A stretch of 64,000 nucleotides of DNA from Xanthomonas sp. 3793 (GTDB taxonomy: Bacteria; Pseudomonadota; Gammaproteobacteria; Xanthomonadales; Xanthomonadaceae): NCBI RefSeq assembly GCF_024806835.1, contig NZ_JANTYU010000008.1, positions 62,001 through 126,000 on the forward strand, given 5' to 3'. The notes beneath the pieces are model-generated. The model saw nothing but the letters and a program-made list of their open reading frames with translations. It ran no database searches and was not told the DNA's origin. Positions 16,594 through 24,460 of the stretch are shown piece after piece (within the stretch, counting starts at the first letter, position 1; each line of letters begins with the position of its first letter). A program made the translations under genes and the position numbers.

Positions 16594-17363
16594 GCCGTCG
16601 CATCATCCCGTGCCTGGACGTGCGCGATGGGCGCGTGGTCAAGGGCGTCAAGTTCCGCGACCACATCGACATGGGCGACATCGTCGAACTCGCATTGCGT
16701 TATCGCGCGCAGGGCGCCGATGAGCTGGTCTTCTACGACATCGGCGCCAGCCCGGAAGGGCGTTCGGTCGATTACACCTGGGTGGAGCGGGTAGCGCGGC
16801 TGATCGACATTCCGTTCTGCGTGGCCGGCGGCATTCGGGATGTCGAAACCGCGCGTGCGGTGCTGCATGCCGGTGCCGACAAGATTTCCATCAATTCCCC
16901 GGCACTGGGCCGCCCGCAACTGATCTCCGAACTGGCCGATGCCTTCGGGGTGCAGTGCGTGGTGGTCGGCATCGATTCCATTCGCGAAGAAGACGGCCAA
17001 TGGCGGGTGCGTCGCTACACCGGCGACCCCAGCAAGACCCAGGCGCTGCCGATGCGCACGCTGGATTGGGTGGCCGAAGCGCAGCGTCTGGGCGCAGGTG
17101 AGATCGTGCTCAATTGCATGGACAACGACGGCGTGCGGCGCGGCTACGATATCGCGCAATTGCGCCAGGTGCGTGCGCTGTGTCGCGTGCCGTTGATCGC
17201 CTCCGGCGGTGCAGGGCAGATGCAGCATTTTGCCGATGTGTTCGACCAGGCCGATGTGGATGGCGCCCTGGCCGCCAGCGTGTTCCATAGCGGCGCGATT
17301 CCGATCCCGGAACTCAAGCAATTCCTGCGTGCGCAACAGATCGAGGTACGTGATGGGCAGTGA
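16587..17363 (+). CDS. hisF: imidazole glycerol phosphate synthase, cyclase subunit
   Basis: A 258-residue barrel enzyme closely related in fold to HisA. It uses ammonia from HisH to form imidazole glycerol phosphate and AICAR. The start LSRRIIPCLDVRDGRVVKGV carries catalytic D11, with FCVAGGIRDVETA and LIASGGAGQMQH as phosphate sites and LNCMDNDGVRRGYD containing the second aspartate. ATG 16587 lies seven bases inside hisA, and its end overlaps hisIE by 11 bases. Confidence 0.96.
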   Translation: MLSRRIIPCLDVRDGRVVKGVKFRDHIDMGDIVELALRYRAQGADELVFYDIGASPEGRSVDYTWVERVARLIDIPFCVAGGIRDVETARAVLHAGADKISINSPALGRPQLISELADAFGVQCVVVGIDSIREEDGQWRVRRYTGDPSKTQALPMRTLDWVAEAQRLGAGEIVLNCMDNDGVRRGYDIAQLRQVRALCRVPLIASGGAGQMQHFADVFDQADVDGALAASVFHSGAIPIPELKQFLRAQQIEVRDGQ

Positions 17364-17973
17364 CACCGTGGCAACCGACGACGCGCTGCAGGCGCTGGAC
17401 TGGAGCAAGGGCGACGGCTTGCTGCCGGTCGTCGTGCAGGACGCCGACAACCTGCGCGTGCTGATGCTGGGCTACATGAACGCCGAGGCCTTGGCAGTAA
17501 CGCAGCAGGGCGGCAATGTCACCTTCTTCAGCCGCAGCAAGCAGCGTCTGTGGACCAAGGGCGAGAGCTCTGGCAACGTGCTGCGCGTGGTCTCCATCGA
17601 GGCCGACTGCGACGCCGATACACTGCTGGTGCTGGCGCGTCCGCACGGGCCAACCTGTCATCTGGGCCGCACCAGTTGTTTTCCGAGCGCGCCTGGTCAG
17701 TTCCTCGGTAGCCTGGATGCATTGATCGCCACGCGCGAGCGCGAGCGCCCGCATGGCAGCTACACCACCAAACTGTTCGAGCAAGGCATCCGCCGCATTG
17801 CGCAGAAGGTGGGCGAAGAGGGCGTGGAAACCGCGCTGGCTGGTGTGGTGCAAGGCGATGCGGAACTGCTCGGCGAATCGGCCGATCTGCTGTATCACCT
17901 GATCGTGCTGCTGCGCGCACGCGGCCTTGGCCTGACCGATGCGGTGGCACTTCTGGAGTCGCGGCACAAGTAA
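17353..17973 (+). CDS. hisI: phosphoribosyl-AMP cyclohydrolase/phosphoribosyl-ATP pyrophosphatase
   Basis: A 206-residue bifunctional HisIE. The N-terminal cyclohydrolase domain shows MLGYMNAEALAVT, FFSRSKQRLWTKGESSGN and the metal/zinc-binding aspartates and cysteines ending in CHLGRTSCF. The C-terminal pyrophosphatase half has KVGEEGVETALAG and the DLLYHLIVLL helix. ATG 17353 is 11 bases inside hisF. It is the last gene of the operon; an imperfect hairpin follows at 17992-18036. Confidence 0.95.
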   Translation: MGSDTVATDDALQALDWSKGDGLLPVVVQDADNLRVLMLGYMNAEALAVTQQGGNVTFFSRSKQRLWTKGESSGNVLRVVSIEADCDADTLLVLARPHGPTCHLGRTSCFPSAPGQFLGSLDALIATRERERPHGSYTTKLFEQGIRRIAQKVGEEGVETALAGVVQGDAELLGESADLLYHLIVLLRARGLGLTDAVALLESRHK

Positions 17974-17991
17974 GTGGGTCGGCAGGAACGC

Positions 17992-18036
17992 ACCTGGGCG
18001 CGATGCTTTACCGATAAGGCCCCGTCGCGCCCGGGT
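17992..18036. terminator. hairpin after the his operon
   Basis: ACCTGGGCGCGA (17992-18003) pairs with TCGCGCCCGGGT (18025-18036), 11 of 12 Watson-Crick plus one G-T pair, loop 21. It lies 19 bases after the hisIE stop. No T-run follows, so termination would not be classically intrinsic. Confidence 0.4.
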
Positions 18037-18133
18037 GGGCTCTTGCGATGTGGTGTGGTGCGATTTGCACGCCTGCGCCGTGCCGGTTGCCCTGGCAGGT
18101 ACAATTTCCGCTGGTCTTGGCGCGGGAACACGC

Positions 18134-19720
18134 ATGCAGCTTCGCTTCGCTCTTCTAGCCCTGGTGGGGTTCGCCGGCAGCGCCTATGCGCGCGATGCGG
18201 TGGTCGATGGCATCGTCTACGAAGAGCGCGACGGGCGTGCCGGCCGCGCTGCCGATGAGCCTGGCCTTGCCGATGTGGCGGTGTCCAACGGCGAGCAGAT
18301 CGTGCGTACCGATGCGCAGGGCCGCTACCGCCTGCCGGTGCGCGACGGGCAGACGGTATTCGTGATCAAGCCGGGCGATCGCCGGTTTGTGCCAACCGCT
18401 GACGGATTGCCGGGGTTCTGGCGACATTACGCACCGCGCGGCTCTGCCAAGCACAAATACCGCGGCATCGCCGCCACTGGCCGCAAGACGCACGACTGGG
18501 ATTTTGCGCTGACGCCGCGTGCGGAGGCGTCGGGCGCCGGGTTCGACATGCTGGTATTCGCCGACAGCCAGACCGCCAGCCTGACCGATGTGGGCTACTA
18601 CCAGCGCGATATCGTGGCGCCGCTGGTCGGCAAGACTGCCGCCCGGCTCGGCACCACGCTGGGCGACATCGTCAGCGACGATCTGAGCCTGTATCCGGCC
18701 TTGAACAAGGTCACCACGCAGCTTGGCGTGCCGTGGTTCCATGTGCCCGGCAATCACGATCTCAATGTCGATGCCGGCGACGACCTGCAGTCGCTCGACA
18801 GCTGGCGTGCGGTGTACGGGCCGGACACTTACGCGGTGGAAGAAGCCAATGCCAGTTTCGTGTTTGTGGACGATGTGATCTACATGCCGGGCGGCAAGCC
18901 GGCGTATGTGGGCGGCCTGCGCGAGGACCAGTTCGTGTTTCTGCAGAGCTATCTGGCGCAGCTGCCGCGCGAGCGCCTGCTGGTGCTGGGCATGCATATT
19001 CCGTTGTTCGATGCGGCCCCGGGGCAGGAGACCTTCCGGCATGCCGACCGCAGCCGGCTGTTCGCGCTGCTGAGCGAGTTCCCGCATGTGCTGGTGCTCA
19101 GCGCACACAGCCATACGCAGCGGCAGGTGGATCATGGCGCGGACGAAGGCTGGCAGGGCGCGCGCCCGCTGCACGAATACAATGTCGGCGCGGCCTGCGG
19201 TGCGTTCTGGTCCGGGGTCAAGGACGCCGACGGCATTCCCGATGCGACGATGAGCGACGGCACGCCCAACGGGTATGCGGTGCTGAAGGTTGCGCCCAGC
19301 GGCGACTACACGCTGGCCTATCACGTCGCACGCGCGGCCGACGATGCGCAGTTGTCGCTGTCTGCGCCCAAGGTGCTGAGGCAGGGCGCGTATCCGGCCT
19401 GGGGGGTGTACGCAAACGTGTTCATGGGGCAGGACACCACCGTGGTGGAGTCGCGTATCGACGGTGGGCCGTGGCAGGCGATGAAGCGTGTCGAGCGCGC
19501 GGACCCGGGCCTGCTTGCGGAGAACGCGCGCGACGATGCAGCGCCCGGGCTGCGTGGTTACGACCGCTCGCCCGAGGCCACCGTGTCGACGCATCTGTGG
19601 CGTAGCGCGTTGCCCACCACGCTCGACGTTGGCGAACATGCGATCGAGGTGCGCGCTACGTTGCCGACAGGGCAGTACAGCGCACGCGCGGTGTACCGTC
19701 TGCAGCGTGCCGACCCTTGA
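18134..19720 (+). CDS. secreted calcineurin-like metallophosphoesterase
   Basis: A 528-residue protein with a signal peptide of about 19 residues (LVGFAGSAYA). An N-terminal beta-rich domain (about 20-130) precedes a metallophosphoesterase core with VFADSQTASLTDVG, the metal-ligand motif GNHDLN near residue 213 and LSAHSHTQRQ near residue 325. A further C-terminal beta domain follows. This three-part layout is the calcineurin-like phosphoesterase family flanked by MetallophosN/C domains; substrates are unknown. It is the only gene between the his operon and the tandem repeat array. ATG 18134 gives the signal peptide. Confidence 0.85.
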   Translation: MQLRFALLALVGFAGSAYARDAVVDGIVYEERDGRAGRAADEPGLADVAVSNGEQIVRTDAQGRYRLPVRDGQTVFVIKPGDRRFVPTADGLPGFWRHYAPRGSAKHKYRGIAATGRKTHDWDFALTPRAEASGAGFDMLVFADSQTASLTDVGYYQRDIVAPLVGKTAARLGTTLGDIVSDDLSLYPALNKVTTQLGVPWFHVPGNHDLNVDAGDDLQSLDSWRAVYGPDTYAVEEANASFVFVDDVIYMPGGKPAYVGGLREDQFVFLQSYLAQLPRERLLVLGMHIPLFDAAPGQETFRHADRSRLFALLSEFPHVLVLSAHSHTQRQVDHGADEGWQGARPLHEYNVGAACGAFWSGVKDADGIPDATMSDGTPNGYAVLKVAPSGDYTLAYHVARAADDAQLSLSAPKVLRQGAYPAWGVYANVFMGQDTTVVESRIDGGPWQAMKRVERADPGLLAENARDDAAPGLRGYDRSPEATVSTHLWRSALPTTLDVGEHAIEVRATLPTGQYSARAVYRLQRADP

Positions 19721-19757
19721 GCGGATGCGGGCGTGCAAGGCGGTGCAGCAGTGGGTT

Positions 19758-20030
19758 GCGGTAAGGCCTCTCGCGCACTAGTGCGCTCCTACGGAAAGGT
19801 GGCGCGGCTGTGTCTTGCGGTAAGGCCCGTCGCGCACAGGTGCGCTCCTACGGGAAGGTGGTGCGGCTGTGTCTTGCGGTAAGGCCCGTCGCGCACAGGT
19901 GCGCTCCTACGGGAAGGTGGTGCGGCTGTGTCTTGCGGTAAGGCCCTCGCGCACAAGTGCGCTCCTACGGGAAGGCGGTGTTGCAGTGTGTGGCGGTGAG
20001 GCCCGTCGTGCACCGGCGCGCTGCTAGGGA
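19758..20030. repeat. tandem array of about five 59-bp units
   Basis: Units begin at about 19758, 19817, 19876, 19935 and 19993 with GCGGTAAGGCC or a variant. Each contains a small palindrome such as GCGCACAGGTGCGC followed by TCCTACGG. Units 2 and 3 are essentially identical and the outer ones diverge, with the last partial. There is no unique spacer between units, so this is not a CRISPR array. It lies between the ends of two convergent genes. Confidence 0.9.
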
Positions 20031-20044
20031 ATCCTTGTCGGGTT

Positions 20045-20080
20045 CCACAAACGCAAACGCCTCCACGAAGGAGGCGTCTT
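20045..20080 (-). terminator. rho-independent terminator of the C13 peptidase gene
   Basis: ACGCCTCC (20057-20064) and GGAGGCGT (20070-20077) form a perfect 8-bp stem. Read on the minus strand it is followed by TTGCGTTTGT, a T-rich tract. It lies about 125 bases downstream of the minus-strand gene ending at 20206. Confidence 0.7.
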
Positions 20081-20205
20081 GAGATCCGGGCTGGCAGGCG
20101 AAGGCGCGCTGGCGAAGATCGGTGCTGGCTGGCGCAATGCTGGCTGGCTGCGCGAGTGTAGCGACGCGGCGTCATCGCTGACGAAATGAGAATTAGTCTC
20201 AGTGC

Positions 20206-21246
20206 TCAGCGTTGTGGCGGCGCTGCAGATGTCTGGTCGGGCGAGGCCTCCCGTCGGGACGCAGGCCGTGCCGGCGTCGCTGATTCGGCCGTATCGCTTG
20301 CCGGTTCGGCGTCAGCTGTGCCGTGCGCGTCGGTGTCCACATCGGCGTTGGGGGCGTTCTCCAGCGGCGGGTACGGGTAGGCAACTGCCGGACCGATGTG
20401 CAGCCCGGCGCGCCAGCGTGCCAGTACCGGCGCAATGCGCCGGCCCAGCGATTGTTGCGGCAATGACGGCAGCTCGCCGTCCTGTTTCTCGCGCGCGGTG
20501 ATCGCGGTCTTGGCCATGGCAAAGGCGGCCAGCGGATCGTCGCTGTGGTTCATGCCGTCGATCAGCCAGGCCTGGCCGAAGTAGGTGGCATTGGACGTAT
20601 TGCCACAGCCGAACGATGGCCGATCCGCGCGTGCTGCGGTCAGGATCAGCGTGTCCGGCGAGCGCAGCGCCGGAATGAAGCCACCCGAATAGCAGGCCGA
20701 CAGCACGATGATGCGGTTGTCGATGCCGGCATCGTCCAGCGCCTTGCGCAAGTCCTGCGGGCTGATGAAATCCTCTTCGTTCTGATCCACCTGGACGTAG
20801 AGCGTGTGGTCCTCGGTGCCGTGGGTGGTGACGAACAGCAGTAGCGCATCTTGCTTGCGATCCATGCGTTTGCCGATCGCAGCGAGCGTGTCGTAGAGAT
20901 TGTCGTAAGTCGCCAGCGGTGCGTACGGCTGCTCGCCCAGGTTGTCCGGGTTGTTGACCAGCGTGACCACGCGGCCGCGCGCATCGAAGCGTTGTTCGAA
21001 CAATTGCCTGAGGTACAGCGTTTCGTTGCGAAATACGTCGTCGCTGGCATCGCCGGCAAAGCCGACGACATACAGGTCGGTGACGCCGGGGCGCTGCGCT
21101 TGCAGCGCGACCAGTGCCTTCTTCAATGCGGCCTGGTCGACCGGGTCCACCTGCGCCGCGTCGTCCGCGGTCTGCGCCGGCAAGCTCGCGCCCGCATCGG
21201 GATGACAGCCGGCAACCAGCAAGACCACGGCCAGCAGCACCAGCAT
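20206..21246 (-). CDS. C13 (caspase-like) family peptidase, probable lipoprotein
   Basis: From ATG 21246 this gives 346 residues: a hydrophobic leader MLVLLAVVLLVAGC ending in a lipobox cysteine, then a C13/caspase-fold domain. The likely catalytic dyad is the histidine in LFVTTHGTEDHTLY and the cysteine in IIVLSACYSGGFIP. A proline/alanine-rich tail of about 60 low-complexity residues closes the protein. An in-frame GTG at 21261 would add VLVRR and give the leader a normal positive start, so it may be the true start; the frame stays open further upstream without conserved sequence. Function is unknown; a cell-envelope protease is inferred. Confidence 0.75.
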   Translation of the reverse strand: MLVLLAVVLLVAGCHPDAGASLPAQTADDAAQVDPVDQAALKKALVALQAQRPGVTDLYVVGFAGDASDDVFRNETLYLRQLFEQRFDARGRVVTLVNNPDNLGEQPYAPLATYDNLYDTLAAIGKRMDRKQDALLLFVTTHGTEDHTLYVQVDQNEEDFISPQDLRKALDDAGIDNRIIVLSACYSGGFIPALRSPDTLILTAARADRPSFGCGNTSNATYFGQAWLIDGMNHSDDPLAAFAMAKTAITAREKQDGELPSLPQQSLGRRIAPVLARWRAGLHIGPAVAYPYPPLENAPNADVDTDAHGTADAEPASDTAESATPARPASRREASPDQTSAAPPQR

Positions 21247-21261
21247 CCGGCGTACCAACAC

Positions 21262-21762
21262 GTGCGACGCCAAGGGTGATTGGAGCGATGGGGACAACGC
21301 CGATGCCTCGATGATGGTGGGAAGGGGAGTACGTGGAGCGATCGAACGAACCTTGCCGTCAGGCGACTGCGGTTGCCCGCAGGCAGATGCGCCGACTGCG
21401 CAAGCCGGCAGCGGCGATGCGCGGACCAGAAGGCAACGTCCAGACCTGCGAGACGCTGCGCACCGTCGCCCAACCCGTTGGCGCATGCAGGAGCTGGCGA
21501 ACGGTCAGCTCCACTGACGCACGCATGCGTTGGCAATCAGTGTGCGCCGGGCGAGCTCGCTGCAGTGGCTTCGACACCGCCTTGCTGCCTGCAAGCGATG
21601 TCCTCGTGCGACCGCGATCGGTGGTCGCAGACGAGTCGACCACTCGCATCAGGCCTGGCTCGAAGGCTCGCTGGTGCCGAGTCCGGCGCGTGAGACGCAT
21701 CGCTCCTGCACCCTCATCGGCTGCCGCGCCGCGACAGCCGATGTCTCAGCGAACCTGCCGGC
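21262..21762. other. gap between the C13 peptidase gene and mtnC
   Basis: About 500 bases. Overlapping open frames exist on both strands, but none has recognisable content, a ribosome binding site or consistent codon use. The right part of it probably holds the promoter of the C13 gene. I see no repeat or RNA gene in it. Confidence 0.4.
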
Positions 21763-22461
21763 TCAAAACACCAGCTGCGAAAAACTTTCCACGCGCTGGT
21801 GGTTGCCCACGTCCTCGGCCGAGCGCGGGGTCGGATAATCCTCGCGGCGGTCCAGCAGCGCGGTGCGCAGGCCGGCGCGCCGGGCTGCGTCGAGTTCTTC
21901 GATCACGTCCGACAGGAACAGGATCTCCGCGCCCGGCACGCCGATGCGCTCGGCAATGCGGCGATAGCTGGCGCTCTCCCGCTTCGGGCCGACTTCGGTA
22001 TCGAACCAGTCGGTGATCAGGCCACTCAGATCGCCCGCATCGCTATGCGCGAAGAACAGCTTCTGCGCCGGCACCGAGCCGGACGAATACACGTACAGCG
22101 GGATGCCCTGCGCGTGCCAGGCCTGCAGCTGGATCGCCGCATCGGCATAGATGTGCGCGGTGAAGTCGGCGGTCTTGTAGCCGTCGCCCCAGATCAGCCC
22201 CTGCAAGGCCTTCAGCGCGGTGTGCTTGCGGTCCTCGTCGATCCAGGTCTGCAGCGTGGCGATCAACACCTCGTCCGGCACGTCTTCGCCAATCTCGTCG
22301 GCCACCTGGTTGAGCCAGTGACGCACCTGCGGGTGGTTGCCGTGCTCGCGCACGTAGGCGGGCATGGCACGGCGTGCATACGGGAACAGCACGTCCTTGA
22401 CGAACGAGATGCTGCTGGTCGTACCTTCGATATCGGTGAGGATCGCTTGCGGTCGTGTCAT
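21763..22461 (-). CDS. mtnC: enolase-phosphatase E1
   Basis: A 232-residue HAD-family enzyme that enolises and dephosphorylates 2,3-diketo-5-methylthiopentyl-1-phosphate in the methionine salvage pathway. The nucleophile region TDIEGTTSSISFVKDV carries D10 and E12, VYSSGSVPAQKLFF is the second HAD motif, and EILFLSDVIEELDAA is the third. The start is ATG 22461, two bases downstream (in the direction of transcription) of the mtnD stop, so the two are co-transcribed. Length matches MtnC. Confidence 0.94.
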   Translation of the reverse strand: MTRPQAILTDIEGTTSSISFVKDVLFPYARRAMPAYVREHGNHPQVRHWLNQVADEIGEDVPDEVLIATLQTWIDEDRKHTALKALQGLIWGDGYKTADFTAHIYADAAIQLQAWHAQGIPLYVYSSGSVPAQKLFFAHSDAGDLSGLITDWFDTEVGPKRESASYRRIAERIGVPGAEILFLSDVIEELDAARRAGLRTALLDRREDYPTPRSAEDVGNHQRVESFSQLVF

Positions 22462-22463
22462 CG

Positions 22464-23030
22464 TCAGCTGGCCTTGTGAGGTTTCTCGGGGGCGTAGCGG
22501 GGGAATTGTTTGGCGATTTCGGTGCCGGTGAAGTGGCCGACCCAGCCGTCCGGCTCGGTGAAGAAGCGGATCGCCACAAAGTGCGGCTCCGGCCCCATGT
22601 CGAACCAGTGCAAGGTGCTGTCGGGCACCGCGATCAGGTCGTCCTTGACGCACTCGATCTCGTACACCTTGGCCTCCACGTGCAGCGTGAACAGGCCCGA
22701 GCCGGCCACGAAGAAGCGCACCTCGTCTTCCTTGTGGAAATGCTCGTCCAGGAACTTGGCGCGCATTTCGTCGCGCTTGGGGTTATCCGGGGCGATGCTC
22801 ACCACGTCCACGGTCTTGAAGCCGCGCTCTGCGCTGATGCGGTCGATGTCGGCGCGGTACGCAGCCATCACCTGCTCGGGCGTGGCACCGGGTTCCACCG
22901 GCTGGCTGGCCTTCCAGCGCTCGAAGGTCACGCCGATCTTGACCAGCTCGGCAGCGATCGCCTCGCCGTCGCGGCTGTCGAATTCAGGGGTGGTCGGGTT
23001 GGTGTCGGCAAAGATACGCAGTCGGCTCAT
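22464..23030 (-). CDS. mtnD: acireductone dioxygenase
   Basis: A 188-residue cupin metalloenzyme acting on the product of MtnC; with iron it gives the methionine keto-acid precursor. Metal ligands are visible in EHFHKEDEVRFFV (H-x-H and E) and in STLHWFDMGP. ATG 23030 was chosen since the conserved sequence begins there; open frame upstream runs through a spacer. It sits between mtnB and mtnC on the same strand. Confidence 0.95.
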   Translation of the reverse strand: MSRLRIFADTNPTTPEFDSRDGEAIAAELVKIGVTFERWKASQPVEPGATPEQVMAAYRADIDRISAERGFKTVDVVSIAPDNPKRDEMRAKFLDEHFHKEDEVRFFVAGSGLFTLHVEAKVYEIECVKDDLIAVPDSTLHWFDMGPEPHFVAIRFFTEPDGWVGHFTGTEIAKQFPRYAPEKPHKAS

Positions 23031-23065
23031 GGCGGTCTGGCTCACGAATGGGGGGCGGACGGTAC

Positions 23066-23719
23066 TCAGCGCGGGCCGCGCAGTTTCAGCAGTTCGAGTT
23101 CGCAATGCAGCAGGAATTCGAACGCTTCCAGATGGCGGCGTGCCTCGGCCATGTTGCGGCCCCAGGCATACAGGCCGTGTCCTTCGATGAGATACCCCCA
23201 CATGCTCTGTTTGTCCAGCAAGGCCTCCACCTGCGCGGCCAGCACCTGCATGTCCTGGGTATTGGCGAACACCGGCACGTCCACCGCGGTTTCGTGGGTG
23301 GTATTGCCCTCGAAGGCCTTGAGCAGTTCGTAGCCTTCCAGGCGGATCACGCCGCTGCCTGCATACAGGCGGGACGCAATCGTCTGCACCGGCGAATGCG
23401 TGTGCAGTACGCAGCCGATCTCCGGGAACCGGCGATACAGCTGGGTGTGCAGCAGGGTCTCGGCGGACGGGCGCAACGGGCGGCCAACGGCCTGGCCATC
23501 GAAGTCCACCACCATGATGTCTTCTTCGACCAGGCGGCCCTTGTCGCGGCCGGAGACGGTGATCGCGGCGTGCTGTTCGTCCAGGCGATGGGAGAAATTG
23601 CTGCTGGTGGCTGGCGTCCAGCCGGCCTGGGCCAGCTCGCGGATGTTGCCGATCAGCAACTGCGCCAGCTCGTGCAGACGGGCGGCGCTATAGGGCAGGG
23701 GGGCAGTGGTCGCATTCAT
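23066..23719 (-). CDS. mtnB: methylthioribulose-1-phosphate dehydratase
   Basis: A 217-residue class II aldolase-fold zinc enzyme of methionine salvage. TPATSSNFSHRLDEQH near the N-terminus and CVLHTHSPVQTIASRL, with its zinc histidines, are typical, as is the C-terminal IEGHGLYAWGR. It is the first gene of a minus-strand mtnB-mtnD-mtnC operon, 35 bases before mtnD. Other pathway genes (mtnA and the nucleosidase or phosphorylase) are not in the window. Confidence 0.94.
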   Translation of the reverse strand: MNATTAPLPYSAARLHELAQLLIGNIRELAQAGWTPATSSNFSHRLDEQHAAITVSGRDKGRLVEEDIMVVDFDGQAVGRPLRPSAETLLHTQLYRRFPEIGCVLHTHSPVQTIASRLYAGSGVIRLEGYELLKAFEGNTTHETAVDVPVFANTQDMQVLAAQVEALLDKQSMWGYLIEGHGLYAWGRNMAEARRHLEAFEFLLHCELELLKLRGPR

Positions 23720-24460
23720 GGACCTATTCTACTGCCCCGCCGGATTACGGTCAGGTGCAGCGCAGCAGGGTTTGTTGCTGCCACGCCCGGGTCGCGAATG
23801 GCTGACAGACGATGAAGAGCGCGCGTCAGGCGGTGAACGCAATGGTTTTTGTTAGCCGCCTCTTGTCGGAGGCAGTCAGAGGGCCAGGTGAAACGCTGAG
23901 TCGGTCGAGGGCGCGGTGCCCTCACCGCTTGCGGGACACGCCGTGAACCCGTCCCTGGGGCTCGGTGGCAGCATCCATGCCGCCACACGGTCCCGCAACC
24001 GGCGAGGACACCGCACCAGACAATTGGTCGGCTGTTTTCTTGAAAGCATGTCGCTCGGCCTGCGGCGGCAGGCGAGACGTTTGCAGGTTGCGCGTTTAAA
24101 CGCTTGCCTGCTGCTCGGCTTGCGATGGGAAGGTGGCGAGAAGCGGGTCGAGACACGGTGGCTCGACCATCGCACCTCATCCTTTGCTTTCAACGATGCA
24201 CACCGACCATCTCGACAGGTCCTTGCCCGCCCACCGTCGCGGGACCTTACGCGGCATAGATGCCGCGTAAGAGCCTCCATGGACGGATTCACGGCGTGTC
24301 CCGCGATGGTGGGCGGGCAAGGGCCCTGCAACCAAACCGCAGATCAGGGTCCTGCAGCCAAGTCATAGATCAGCCGCCCAGGAGCCGAAGACCTGTCACC
24401 CGCTCTGCCATACATCGGCGGGCGGTCGTTTTGTCAGTGGCTGCTGACGCGCGCGCGTGC
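23720..24460. other. repeat-rich intergenic region
   Basis: About 740 bases with no convincing gene between mtnB and the first permease. It contains the palindromic element at 24197-24347 and, at about 23930-23958, a degenerate inverted piece of the same sequence (GCGGGACACGCCGTGAACCC). Open frames here encode only repeat sequence. Confidence 0.6.
24197..24347. repeat. nested palindromic element, copy A
   Basis: Begins TGCACACCGACCATCTCGAC. Long arms around CCTTGCCCGCCCACC and GGTGGGCGGGCAAGG pair across about 100 bases. Between them a second perfect hairpin pairs CTTACGCGGCAT with ATGCCGCGTAAG. The same element recurs at 52424-52574 with the core almost unchanged. Confidence 0.85.

Noticed and set aside
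19758..20030. CRISPR array
   Set aside because: Units follow one another with no unique spacers, the 59-bp units vary internally, and no cas gene is nearby.
23916..24368. A 150-residue plus-strand open frame before the permeases
   Set aside because: It encodes the palindromic element and its degenerate flank rather than a protein-like sequence.
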